From assembly GCF_014805685.1 (NCBI RefSeq), contig NC_060887.1, positions 17,514,463 through 17,578,462 on the forward strand: a DNA stretch of 64,000 nt, given 5' to 3'. The translations under genes were made by a program, and so were the position numbers. This document shows, piece by piece, positions 13,460 through 25,862 of this stretch. Within the stretch, counting starts at the first letter, position 1. Every line of letters begins with the position of its first letter. Under the pieces are notes generated by a model. That model ran no database searches, was not told where the DNA came from, and was given only the letters and a program-made list of their open reading frames with translations. Source of the stretch: Silurus meridionalis (taxonomy: Eukaryota > Chordata > Actinopteri > Siluriformes > Siluridae).

Positions 13460-13693
13460 TACCGTAATTTCCAGACTATTAAGCGCACCCAAATATAAGC
13501 CGCACCCACTGAATTTTACAAAGATTTTTATTTTGAACATAAATAAGCCGCAGGTGTCTACACTGGGGTTCAGTTTTTTGGCTTGAAGTTTGTGAAACCG
13601 GGAAAAACCCAGGAAAAATCCATAAATTAGCCGCTTTGTTGTTTAAGCTGCAGGAGTTCAAAGCGTGGGAAAAAAGTAGTGGAAAATATGGTA
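13460..13693 (+). mobile_element. MITE with TACCGTA-type terminal inverted repeats
   Basis: Opens with TACCGTAATTTCC and closes with GGAAAATATGGTA, 11 of 13 bases inverted-complementary. The inside reads as the 'AAGCGCACCC...AAGCCGC' short element that is very common in fish genomes. At 234 bases it is too short to code for a transposase. Confidence 0.85.
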
Positions 13694-14737
13694 CATAAAG
13701 GCAACATGTGCCCTGTCTGGATTAGTAGTGCATGTAAGCAGGGAGTTTCCGGGGTACCCCTGGAGACAAGCTTGTAGATGTTAATAGATGATATCTGGTG
13801 ACTGGGCAACTCAGTAAGCTGTATGAAGTAAACCTGAATAGTACATTAGAGTTATCTTGTGGTTTGACTGCCTGCAACATGAAAGGTGAGAGTCAGGTGC
13901 AATGCCAGGCATGTGATGGATAGTCTTAGACAGATAAGACACTTGGAATAGATATTGGATGGGACATGGAATGTGACTTTACTGGAAGGGAAAGAGACAG
14001 AGTTAGTATGTAAGAGGAAAGTATGGATTAGACAATATTAGCCTTAAGTCCAGACACAGTAATGGCTCTGGTATAGAATGTCTTAAATTGGTGTGGTTAG
14101 AATAGCTTTGGCAACAGCAGTTGCAGAAGGACATATGCATAGGCATGGGAGTCCAGTCTCTGTGGCTAAGGTAACTAAGGCATTTAGAAACCTTCATATT
14201 GGTAAGGTACAGCTGTGAGGTTGAGTGGTTGAGTGGTAGACTGTAAAACTTCAATGGTGATCTCGTTTTTTTTAATAGGCATCAGATGGTTTGTTACAAT
14301 TATAGGGGAATTATCTCAGGCACTTGGCATTTAGGCAAAACTATTTGAGGTGGGTGTCAGTTTCTGTCAGATGTGTCTCATGTCTCTATTCCTACATATG
14401 GTTTTCATAGACAAGAAATCAAGGTGCAGCAAAGTTCGGAGAAATGTCTAAAATGTGGGTTGGGGGGGCTAGAAGCCCAACCCTGTTATTTGGCATCATA
14501 AGAGCCTGCTTGTCTTCCAGAAAAGAGTGGGATGCACTCTTCAATCGAGTGGATTTGATCATTAATGAAAAATTAGCACAAGACTAACAAAATAAATGGA
14601 TTAGCAGCAGCATTGCAGTTGACAGCCTGTGAGGTGAAGTAAGAGCTCAGTTTGTGAACAAAGCTCTCCTCCATGAGCTATTGGTAGTGACTGGAAAACA
14701 TTTGCAATACACCCTATGATTTTATTATTGATTGGAA

Positions 14738-14810
14738 GGTTGTGAGTTCACACCACAGCTGCCCCTTGAGCAAGTGATCCCTCAATTGTAGACATTAATA
14801 AGAAAAACTT
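14738..14810 (+). mobile_element. 3' fragment of a tRNA-derived SINE
   Basis: A GGTTGTGAGTTCACACC box-B-like stretch is followed by CCCCTTGAGCAAG and CCTCAATTG, the arrangement also seen in the fuller copy at 58248-58400. No box A is recognisable here, so it is truncated. Confidence 0.5.
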
Positions 14811-16147
14811 GTGTAAATTAATCTATATAAGGACTTCTGACCCAAGATCTCTTTTAGAAGCTCTATCATTCAAGATAACTTTAGGGTAGAGACCCCAAAA
14901 TTGAGAGAAAAAGTATGTTGCTTCTTGTAAAACATATTCCATTGGAACCAAACAAGGGTCAGACTCATAATCTGGAAGGATATCACCTCTTTGAATATCA
15001 CTTCTTAGGAACCCCCTGGAGGAGCTGGAATCTCTGGCTAGCGATAAAGAAATCTGCACTTAACTTAGCCTGGTTCCACCAACAAAACAGAAAACCAGTA
15101 TAAAATAAATTATAATTTTAGAATCATAAGACTGGGCATAACCTTTTTATGTGTAGAGTGAAAATACAACAACTTGCCAATGTTTTTAGTAGAGTACGCG
15201 ATCAATTAAGCAGAGTGAATAAAAAAACAACAATTGGCAGCTCCCCAAGGTAAAAACACAGCTATGTATATGTAACTTTAGCTTAGTAACAGGAGTGGAA
15301 AACACCCGAGTCATGGCTTCTATTTGGCTTACTAATTAAAATTTGTGTGTGTATGTGTGTGTGTGTGTGTGGTGGAGGATGGGTAAGGGTCTGTAACTGT
15401 ATTATATAGTCATATCTCTCCTCTTCTAATTTCATCAGGGTAATCTGCTCCTAGACAAGCTGGGTTAAAGCTTACACAAGCTTTTTGTAAAACTTGGAAC
15501 TTAGCTTGTGTCATCATCAGAGAAGAGATAAAGAAGTGAAATATGGCATGATATGAATATGAATATCTATTAATGCTAAAGACACAATGGAAACTCTGGG
15601 ATGAGTGGGTACAGGCGGGGAAATTAAATAAGGGGAAGGCAGCTGTCACCTCTGCCTTGAAGAGACAGATTATTTTGGTGCAAGCAAATGGGAAGGGTGT
15701 TGCATTTCAGTGGCGGGGCCTCATAGACAGGAAACACACAGAGTCAGTTGTCAGAGCAGTTCCAGTGAAAAGCCCTGACCTATTGTAGGGAATTGCAGGT
15801 ATGCAAGGTGCAGTGGCCTGGCAGAGGACACCATACCACACATAGGTACTGGCAATGAAATGTCTGAATCAACCCTAAGGTTACAACCTTCTAACCAATT
15901 AAGTGGTTGTTACACATCTGCAGATAAACATTATTAGTCCCATTGGACAAAAGGGTGGCTGCAGTGTTTTATTTGTGGGACCCACAAATATGAATTGTGT
16001 ATTTTAGTCTGTTTGTATACTCTAGCAAATTTCTACTTAATAAGATAGTTCACTGTACACCCAGGGTATTCTTTATTTTATTATTTCAAAATTCAGTTAA
16101 AATACAGAGTTAATAGACAAATGGTTGACAAATGGTTTGAGTTAATA

Positions 16148-16540
16148 CAGTGGTCCCCAACCCTCGGGCCACGGACCGCCATTGGTCCGTGTGTCAATTG
16201 TTACCGGGCTGCACAGAAAGAATACATAACTTACATTATTTCTGTTTTATTTATTATCTGATTCTGAACAATGTTTTATTTTGAAAAATTACCGTATTCT
16301 CTCTGCCACATCTGTCTATGCCTCACTCTTGATTCATATCATGATGCCTCGGTCACATGTCTTACCTCCATCCGCTACCTTTTTAAAGGGGCTCCGGCCA
16401 CTAACACATAATAAATTACCGCTAAATTCAAACCCCCAAACGAGCAAAATGAACAAAAAAATATTGTCCGCAAAAAATCATTTTTATCAGCCAAAACATT
16501 ACTGATAAAAAGAAAACATGGCTACTGTGTGGGGTATATG
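16148..16540 (+). mobile_element. Terminal fragment of a hAT-like element
   Basis: Starts CAGTGGTCCCCAACCCTCGG, then CGGACCG...GGTCCG and TTACCGGGCTGCACAG, the signature end of a hAT family abundant in fish genomes whose full copies carry a ZBED-like transposase. No transposase domain remains and the right end is not identifiable. Confidence 0.6.
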
Positions 16541-17789
16541 CTGCTGTTTTGTTTATAAGTTAACATGTCCATAAGTTACAAAGTATGTAGTGTTTTGGCT
16601 AGGCTACATCGTCTCAATTTTTTCACGGGTCAGTGACTTTGAATAGCCCTTGTTCTTAGATCTTCCACTTCAGCATGTGGATGACTGCTTTAACAAAGGT
16701 CACTGGGATATTTAGTTAGGCCATATGAGTCTTTCGAAATGACAAGTTGATGGATTGATGGAAAATGAAGGCACTGATTTTGATTGTTCTTAGAGCCTAG
16801 TCAACAGTGCAGTCTCATACGCTCATTCTCCGCAAAGTTTCCGCACTCGCCTTTACACATGAACACTCAAGAATTCCGGTAGAGCAGAATAAGGTCACAT
16901 AGTAAAAGTGTTTCCACTGTGTATGGAATGTAATTTAGTTAACTTCAGCTTGGCAGTGGATTTGTCACTATTTTTATCTCACGGTTACAGTAAATTTAGT
17001 CACAGTAGAGCTATATGTAAGAGCTTATCACAGGGAATGAGAGTTCCCCTGCAATCATTCACTCTGAGACATATTGTCACTGTCATACATCGAAAAGTCA
17101 TAATCTTTTCTACAGTTGGACAACCAGCTGTAACTTGTTTCTTTCCAGCTCACTCTTTGTCTCCCCCATACAAACACAAAATCCTTCTATTCTTAGAGGC
17201 TATTATTAAGACTAGGGATCCTTTTTGCTTTTTGTTTTTGTTGTGTGTCCTGGCAACCACATTTAGACATTGCGAAGGACTGTGCATCACAGACACCATG
17301 GTCATGGGTGGGCTCAACGAGTTCATATAACAGTTCTAATTTAATATTAATATTGAGGAGTTCTTTTACTAAAAATAAATACTAATAATGTTATAGTTTC
17401 ACTCTCCTCCTACACCATTCATACAATTGTTTCTGATCAACTGGTAGATTTTTTGTAAAAAAAAATGCATAATCATTGTATGTTTCTACAGGGAAATTTC
17501 ACAAATCAGCAACAACAGTGTATAAAGACTGTACTAACTTTCAAAGTCAAATCTCTATTTAGAGCTCATATTTCTTAAGTCAAATCTTCTATCCAGCTGA
17601 AGCAAATTTTATTTGACTTCAAATTTACTTCCTTTGCCCCTACACGTAATAGAGCTGAACACCTTACCCATGTGCCCTCAGGAGTATGTCGATTTTTAAA
17701 TTCCTCCATAACTGCTTGTGTGTTCGCTGAAAAGCATTAAAGGGTTAAGTGTATAAACAACTGATGAAAGTGAGACATGAGTTTATATG

Positions 17790-19366
17790 ATCATTCATTA
17801 GAAATTTATTTGAAGATGAGAGCAAAGTCAGATGTCACTGCATCACATTCTTTAGCTTTGGACAATTTTGGATTGTTTTGGTTTATTTATTAATACACCT
17901 ATACATTAAGATTATACAGTCAGCCTTGTCCCCCCCCCCCAATGTAAGATCAGATCACACATAAGACAAAAACTATGCACAATCTTTACCGTCAGTGAAA
18001 TATCATCTGAGTACACTACAAGGGTCATGAATGTATAAATTACTGTAGTATGGCATTATTACCACTAATTAATTTGGCTAATAATAATAATAATAATAAT
18101 AATCCGTACAACAAGTGTCAACATAAAATAATCCTTATCCTGTCTAATATTTGTAGTTCGCATAACTTGAAAGCTTGAGAATAACACGAGAGTTTAGAAT
18201 GTTCTTCAGGGTCAAAGTGACTAAATGTAAAATATATTACTGACCAAAACAATCAATATTAGGTACAATATTTTTTTTTCTTTGTAAAATGAGTATATTA
18301 AGTAACTTGTGTGCTTTGCCTGGCTTTCCAGAGCCTCAACAGGAGCTCACATCAAGTTTAACTTACGAGACCTAATTCTAAGATTCGAGTTATTTTAGTT
18401 TTGATTGTTTTGATTGTTATTGTTAATTTTTACACAAAAACAAAACTAAAACCAAATCCATGCAATATAACATGCACAGTTCAGTACTGTTCATTTGGCT
18501 ACATTAACAAGTAAACATACTCTTTTTTTTTTTTTTTTGTTACTTTTGTAAATAATTTAATAAATACAATTATTAGAAAAACATACAAAAGTGGCTTTCA
18601 TAAATAAAAAATACGAACTGTGCTCAATACAAAAGGGTTAGAGATATTTTAAAAGATTTTTTTCTCCCTTCATTTTATCCTATGTATTACGCTCTATGCA
18701 CTGGCTCTATAAATGATTTCCAGTTCAAATACTCACCCTGGTCATTACCTTTACCTTGCTCATGCATGCTAGACATAAGTAATGCAGGGTCTTTGTTACA
18801 ATCTCTAAAACTAGGCAGATATTTTGTTCCTTGTGCTTGCCAATGGCATGGGATGTGTTTCTAACTGGCTGTTATTGCTATTAACGGAATATCCGAAACA
18901 CGAAGAGAAAAAATAAGGATCTATGAAATTTAAAAAATCGACATGCAACGCACAAATTCAAATACTGTGGCTTGCATACCTACTGACAGCTTTGTATACT
19001 TAGCACATGTGTTAAAATGTAAAAACGTATACTGTATGCTCATTTTTTAAGTGCGTGTTTTGATAAATGAAACAAACCTAGTTACCAACTGCCATAAACA
19101 CTTACACCCTGCCACCTACTGATAAACTTTTGTTCCCTGAAAAAACCTTAACAGCCTATAAAATTGTAAATTTTGGCCCCTTATTGAGAATATAGTTGGC
19201 TGCACCTTTACAGCATTAATGCGTGCTGTAGAAGTCCAGTGTTGCCACAGCGCTTTTGCTCTTCCCATACGCACCAGGCCTGCTTATCCCTTAATCAGGC
19301 TCTCACACACACCACAGTATTCCCACTGCAGCCTGAGTTAACTTTAACTGAGTGCTCATGAGTGTT
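17790..19366 (-). other. plekha8: Probable plekha8 3' UTR
   Basis: AT-rich, exon-free sequence downstream of the plekha8 stop. Minus-strand AATAAA signals occur near 17807 and 17884, so the UTR may be about 1.5 kb. The end is not determined by the sequence alone. Confidence 0.4.
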
Positions 19367-20477
19367 TCACACCACTTCATCCGACTCCAGGCCATACTCC
19401 TCATACAGAGCATCCAGGATGGCCAGCTGCTTCTCCATGGCTGGTAGGTAGACGGCAAGATCGCTGTGCATTCCTGACATAAAATCCTCCTTCAGCTCAT
19501 CTCCCTCATGGCACACCAGCGCCGCCATGAAACCGCCGTAGGAAGGTGCGGCCCTCAGCGCCAGCTGTAACCGCATATATTCCAGTCAGGGGTAAGCTGA
19601 TTCCAAGTTTAAAAAGGTATAAAAAGATTAAGGAGATGAGACTTACAGCAAAGACTCCACGCACAACCCATCCATGATACTGGCGTAGTGTCTTTCCATA
19701 GGCATTGTCTTTCAAAAGAAAAAAGAAAAAAAGGAGGATGCAATAAAGAAACAGAAAAGTATATTATACAGTAGAAATGAAGATGATACAATCCACTATA
19801 GGTTTTCTTTTTGTCAACTAAACATCAAAACATCAACTATTTATATATTTTGGATAAATATTATGTGGATAAATGGTGTTCATCTGTCCTGTAAAGTTCC
19901 AGAGGTGGATGTTTCAAATCTCTGCCAACATGCACTAAAGCTGTTGGATTTCTTTTCATTTTTCACCCGTCTGTATATCTATCATGCTATCATAGCAAAA
20001 ATGTTAATACACAAGCATTGGATTCAAAAATTTAAGACAATGCTGACTGTCTTTATTTTGAACTGGTTGTGCATGCAGTCCTGGCACTTACTCAACGCTG
20101 CATGGATGTCCTGCTCTCCAGAATTCACCTCGGAGAGGAACTCTTTGAGGAATTTTAATCCTCGTTTGAGCCACAGCAGCGCCTCAGTGGCCGAGTTTCG
20201 CACCTGCGCCACTTCCATCTGCACTTCATGGAGCACGATGCTCTGCAGGGTGGGGAAGCTGTCTGGATCGGACTGTAACTTCTGCTGCACTTTCTGGGAG
20301 ATATGACAATCCTTAATGAACTACTGTATGTTTCTCATACGGTATTTTTGCACACTAGCAGCTGTTAAATCATATGTGTAGTGATGTACATGGAATAATG
20401 TCCATTAATTTAATGTCATAGGTACAACAAAATAACATGACTGTCACAATTACTGTTAAAAATATTATTTGCTGATG

Positions 20478-20534
<57 letters not shown>

Positions 20535-21470
20535 CAATTGTAAAAAAAAATTTTTATTCTTTAACAATTGTAATGGAACATCACTATGCTGAGACCACCT
20601 AGTGGCCATAACAAATCATTATCTCAAGCTATAACGTGCCTGGTCACAACTGTACTGATGCGAGTAATAAAAGCAAAAGCCGGTTATGATGGTGTTCTTC
20701 TGTGTTATAGAAGAATACTGGTGTAGAAGACATTTGGAATTTTTGACTTGTAATAAAGACTAAATTCAATTCAATACGGTTTTACAGAGGACTTCCACTT
20801 TCATGGAAAATATAACTGTTACATCCAAGATATTTGTGACCATTCAATTTAGATATACATAATTGTGCATTTTACATGAAGTCAAAATACTGGGGAAATG
20901 TCTCCTATTAAAAATAGCAATAAGATCTTTTTATTGTATATTATGACCACTTCCAACTGAATTCAAAAATATCTGGGGTGTCAACTGCACCACAGTGCCA
21001 ATGTATCCTTATTAATGGTTAATTGGTTTAAAACCAATCTTCAAAACAATGCATCAATCTCCCAGTAAGTAGAAGAAAGTAGAATTCCCTTTAAAAAATG
21101 CATTTTTACGGGATGTTACCACTCACCTTAATGTTTCCCACAAAATCCATTTTAACTGGAGCAAAGACTGTTGGTCCCAGCTTGTCTGAGGAGAAAAAGT
21201 CATCATTGTGCTGTTGTGTATTTAGCAGAACAGATGACTACATATGTACTTGCTCCTATAGCTGGACAAGCACAGAATGGAGCCACTGTTACAGCAAAAG
21301 AACAGGTCATGGCAAGCTGCAAAGGTCTGCTGCCTGGTTGATCACAAAGACTCAATGTTTCATTCGCAGAATTTCATACACTGACAAAAATGGATGGAAA
21401 AAAAAGGAAGAAACAAAGCAAGCTGTACAAAAGTAATAGCGTTTAATTGTAAGAAGAAAAATGGTATTGA

Positions 21471-21544
<74 letters not shown>

Positions 21545-24500
21545 GAATATCCTACCTAATACTGGTACTATAGCATAGCAAGAGTCCAAAAAGGCTTGTG
21601 TGGGGATACCACTGTCGTCCTCCAGTCTTATATCACTAAATCTACAAAAGGAACCCCACAGACACCCAGAAAGCGACAATGTATTACCATGCACTCCAGC
21701 TTAGCAGTTGTTTATTTGAACACAAATAACAGAGTTAACACAAATAACACAAATGAAACAAAGCGAAAAAAACAAAACAAAACAAAAAAAAACACCTCAA
21801 AAAAATATTTGTGCGTAATAAATACAAATAGTGCTCAAGGATCTGTGCTACTGGTTTCAATTATTCGCTTATAAGAAATGCTTTTTGCTGAGGTATTGGA
21901 TTTCTCATTTTTGTGTGCAATATACACAAATGTTTTCTCCATTGTTTGAATGTATAACCACCTTTACTACTGTAGGAGTATTATAGTGTAACTTTGTAAT
22001 AAATTCACCTTGTAGTCAATTTTTTTATTGAACAAAGGAGGTAGGAAAAAATGGAACAAACAAAATAAACAAAACAAAACAAAACAAAAAAAAAACCACA
22101 CTCTACAAACCTAGTGTTTTAACACGCATCCTGAAATCAGCTGAGAAAACCATAAAAATCACCTGAATTTTACACATTGCCAAATATTACATTTTGAAAT
22201 TATTGCATTTTATACGGATGATGATCATTACGCTCTGTGATGCTGATTTATTTGTTATTAATGCTAAAAAAAACACACTATTTAATCAAAAACACTAAAT
22301 AAACACATTCCCTTTAGTATTCCTCAAAATATGATTCATTATTGCTAAATGATTGTTACTCTAATGCTCCAGTACATATACATTCCTAATTGGGAAAAAA
22401 AGGAAAAATACCATGATTGCTACATGAAAATATTTGGTGTATGACATGCTCTGTAACTCAACTTGAAATTACACACGCATAAGTTAACATGTCAGTTTCA
22501 TTATTTATAGATCACAGCGCCAGAGGCTCCTCATACCTGTGGCTCATACTACTGAAGAAGGTTTCCACCTGATGATCTTTTTCCTGTTTACCCTCAGACT
22601 CGAGCTCATGCACGTCTGGGTCAGCCTCTTGGCATTCCTCCGGGATGGGTTCCTTTTCCTGTTGTTTCTCTAATGCGCATGATAGTTCTGGATACATGTC
22701 TCCTCCTGCCTCCACTTTGGAAAGTTCACCTTTACCAGGATCCTGAAGATCAGATTGGGACGAACTCTGGATTCCTACTTGGTGTTCACATTCTTCCTCC
22801 ACTATGCTGTTCTCTGTAAAATACAGGTGTAGCAATGTACCAATATTAAAATGTCGAGATCATGAGATATTTATTAGACCCCTACACTAAAGGAGCAGTT
22901 TTAAAGCTCTCTGCTGCATGAGAACTGGGCTACAATTACAATCAAAAGATACATGTTTCTTTCTTTTTGCCCCAGGGGCCTTTAATGGCTCTGCCCCTTC
23001 AACTAGATTGACTGACATTTTCAGCAAAACGCTTTCAAAAGGATATGATTTTCACACAAAAAGCGGACAGAAACATAAACTCACCTTTAAATCTAACCAG
23101 AGTGTGTGTGTGTGGTTTACCTGCTGAAGATTCTGGTATGTTTTCTGTAAGTAATGGAGAGAGATCTGGTCCTGACTTCTCAATCTCAGGTACTAGTGCA
23201 GTAGATAAACTATTTACAGAGCGCTTTTGTCTGCAAATAAGAAACGATAAAATATTGTCTGACAATAATTAGAGTAACAGGACCCTGATGTAAGGATCTA
23301 AGGATGCACTCTGATAAATAAATGCCTCCTTACTAGTTTAAACACTCCCTATTCCTTTATATGTTATAAAACAGACAGATAAACAATATATCTGCAGAAG
23401 AAATCACTTACATTTCTTCCAAATGGTGACTTTTGTGGTTAGAAGATTTGATCTGCAAAGAAAAAAATGCAAACCATAGATACAAAAAACATAACATTTG
23501 TACATTAATTGATGAAAGACAATTCTAGATCTGAGCCATGACAAGCATAAACAACCAACAACAGCAGCTTTGGTTGTGGGGCACGGAGGAGCGAAAACTT
23601 GTCACAATCACAAAATGACCACCTTGTGAGGTTTAATAGCAGCAACAGGTGGCGTCTCTGGTGGGCTGAGGTTCTGCAGGTCTGGACTGAATGTGTGACA
23701 GGCTATCTGCATGCACTCCTCTAGAGTCTTCAGGAATGTAGCGCATGTGGACTTCACCAGACTGCCTGTTCCTCCCCCTGCCTGAACTCCACACAACACA
23801 CAAAAAAAACAGCTTTTAATAGGATGTTTCACAAATACAAAGGCAGGCTAATGCTTTGGTACGCTATTCTAATATGTTTCAGGTACCATGTCACCATGCA
23901 AGTTGTGTGTGAGAAACACAGACTCACCTCTAAAGAGCCAGCTGCTGGTTCAGCCAAACGACTCTCCTTGATTTTGTTCACCTGTTCGAGGAGAAGGTCG
24001 CAGTACAGCCTGAGTTCCGACATCTTGGTTTTCAGTGCCTCTGTGTTTTCCTGAAGTTCTAAACAGATAAAACAGAGAGAAACATTAACATTTTCCAGAC
24101 GATTCTAAGCTGAAGGAAGGAGGAAGTGAAGGTTGTATGAAAGGAAGAAGGTAAAGCAGATTTTGAGAGAGCTCTATTTCTCACCCTTCTCTTTCTTGGT
24201 CCGGTTGTCTGTCAGACAGGCTTTAGCTGTTCCTAAAGCTACCAGCCATTTCTGTCTCTCTGCTGCATTAATGGCCCTGAGGTAGAAGTACTGTTCTCCT
24301 GGTATGGTCAGATCCACTCTTGTGGAATCTGATGAGTGCACTGAAAGAAAAAAATAATAATAATAAGTACCACAGCAAGTTGTTATAACCAAATTATACC
24401 AATGACAAGAATGCAATAACGCAAAAACACCACCGTGCTGTATTACCTTGTATTTCACATACGGAAATTTTGATGCTTCCCTTGCATCCTTTCCAGGCAT

Positions 24501-25319
24501 CTTCTTGGGAATCATAATATGAAAGTGTACCTCCGGCTAACACAAACCAGCGTGGCTGCCAACCTAGAGAGGACAAATCCCTCACAATGTTAAGGAGAAT
24601 AATATTTCGAACCTGATCTGTAATATGTAAATAATTGATTGATTTTCATTCTATCAGTTTCTGCGCATATCCTGTCCACGTTTTTTTTTTAGTCCTCTGG
24701 GTTCTCCAGTTTCCTTCCAGCTCACAATCTATTATAAAGACTGACTAAATGTATTTATCTCTACACATGAAAGCTTTCTGATATTGTAGCTGATAATGAC
24801 ATCCTCATTGATAACAGCTATTTCTACACACTACACAGTTCAGTTTGAGACATGAGCTGGGTTATGTAATGGAAGTGAATCAGTACCAACAGAATTGTGG
24901 GTCTGATGTAATCAGCTGCCTGATCAATACAGTAAGTTACTGTGGTATGCAGGACACTGGCACTAGATCTTCCAAAAGTTTGCTGGCTAGCTAGTTGGGC
25001 TTGGATTAGCTAACTGACAACAGTGAAAGCCAAGCAGATAGATTTAGAAAACCGAATGTAGCGTTAACTCTGAGCAGCCAGTTTACAACAACAGGAATAA
25101 AACAAAGCGTGAATAACACAAGGACGAGATGTTCGCTTCTAGCTCCAGTGTCAGAGGGCTGAAAGGCCAAAGCCACAGTCCACCTCAGCTCCTGAGGATT
25201 TCTCTCACACTCCTAAACTCTACACACTACAAACTACACGCACATTTTCGACATTCGTCCAAAACGAACCACTACGTACCACTGATATAATTGGTCCATT
25301 TATAAAGAACTCCCTCCAT
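19367..25319 (-). CDS. plekha8: PH and GLTP domain glycolipid transfer protein FAPP2
   Basis: FAPP2 moves glucosylceramide between cis- and trans-Golgi membranes, docking through PI4P and ARF1. Exons in transcript order: 25280-25319, 24447-24563, 24185-24340, 23928-24058, 23623-23781, 23412-23452, 23121-23230, 22537-22813, 21556-21641, 21127-21185, 20092-20293, 19647-19708, 19367-19564. They join in one frame to 545 aa (human 519). Seen: an N-terminal PH domain (1 to about 93) starting [11 protein letters not shown], with PI4P-contact Lys7 and Arg18; a short helical stretch with [14 protein letters not shown]; a variable Ser/Glu-rich middle; and a C-terminal GLTP domain with Asp386, Asn390, Lys393, Trp433 and His471 at the spacing of the glycolipid headgroup and ceramide-gate residues. 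The GLTP domain separates it from paralogue PLEKHA3/FAPP1. It ends LESDEVV. Confidence 0.97.
20480..20529. repeat. (TA)n microsatellite in a plekha8 intron
   Basis: Uninterrupted TA run of about 50 bases between the exons at 20293 and 21127. Confidence 0.97.
21474..21537. repeat. (GA)n microsatellite next to a plekha8 exon
   Basis: GA run of about 64 bases, ending about 18 bases from the exon border at 21556. On the coding strand it is a CT tract just downstream of the splice donor. Confidence 0.97.
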
Positions 25320-25862
25320 GGTGCCTCGTTTCTTCACGATTCATTACTTGGCCACTTCAAAATGCTGGGAATGTTCATGGCTACGCGATTGCGTGGCTTG
25401 ACATCTCCGAACGGCGTCGATATACACTGAACATTACGAACAAGACCAGCGTGAAATGATTCGTGAATACCGACCCACGTGGTCTTACGACGTTTCGGTC
25501 AGAGTGTATGACGCCATAGAGAATTTTTTTCTCTGGCATTCGAGATTGGTCGACGCTTAGATGTGGGCGTGGCCTCGTTGTATCTGACATCCAATGAGAT
25601 CGATGCATTATTTTCTAAGGCGTATTTTTCGTACTATTTCCACCAATAGCAGGAGAATCAGGGAGGGGAGATGTTTTTTCCCCCCGCATGGGGATGCTGT
25701 AGGATTGAGAGCCTGGGGAAGAATTTGGATGCCACGTCGCCGGAGAGTTTAACTGGAAATCAGTTTTTTATTTATTTTTTGCTTACTATAGTTTTTCCTG
25801 CATCCCCAAGCACTTCATTCTGGGTGTATTGCCAAATATCTGGTTTTATTTGTTTTAAAGTG
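25320..25862. promoter_or_regulatory. Divergent plekha8 / fkbp14 promoter region
   Basis: Only 543 bases separate the two start codons, which point away from each other, as for the human FKBP14/PLEKHA8 pair. The region is visibly richer in CpG (repeated ACG/CGT/TCG) than its surroundings. It has a CACGTG E-box at 25476-25481 and CCAAT-type boxes near 25589 and 25643. I looked for a canonical ER-stress element (CCAAT-N9-CCACG) and did not find one. Confidence 0.7.

Larger units (their letters stand above)
13312..17790. other. Intergenic region between colq and plekha8
   Basis: No exon recognised on either strand. It contains a MITE (13460), a SINE-like tail (about 14738) and a hAT-like terminus (16148). 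An open frame at 16908-17330 has no ATG start and no recognisable domain. This interval must hold the rearrangement junction that joins colq to the plekha8 block. Confidence 0.6.

Noticed and set aside
16908..17330. 140-codon plus-strand open frame between colq and plekha8
   Set aside because: It opens with GTG, has no ATG-led homology or domain, and lies in low-complexity AT-rich DNA.
19863..20306. 147-codon plus-strand open frame over plekha8
   Set aside because: It is the antisense shadow of the GLTP-domain exon at 20092-20293.
25320..25862. ER stress response element in the divergent promoter
   Set aside because: CCAAT boxes exist, but none is followed by CCACG at nine bases; the CACGTG box alone is not diagnostic.
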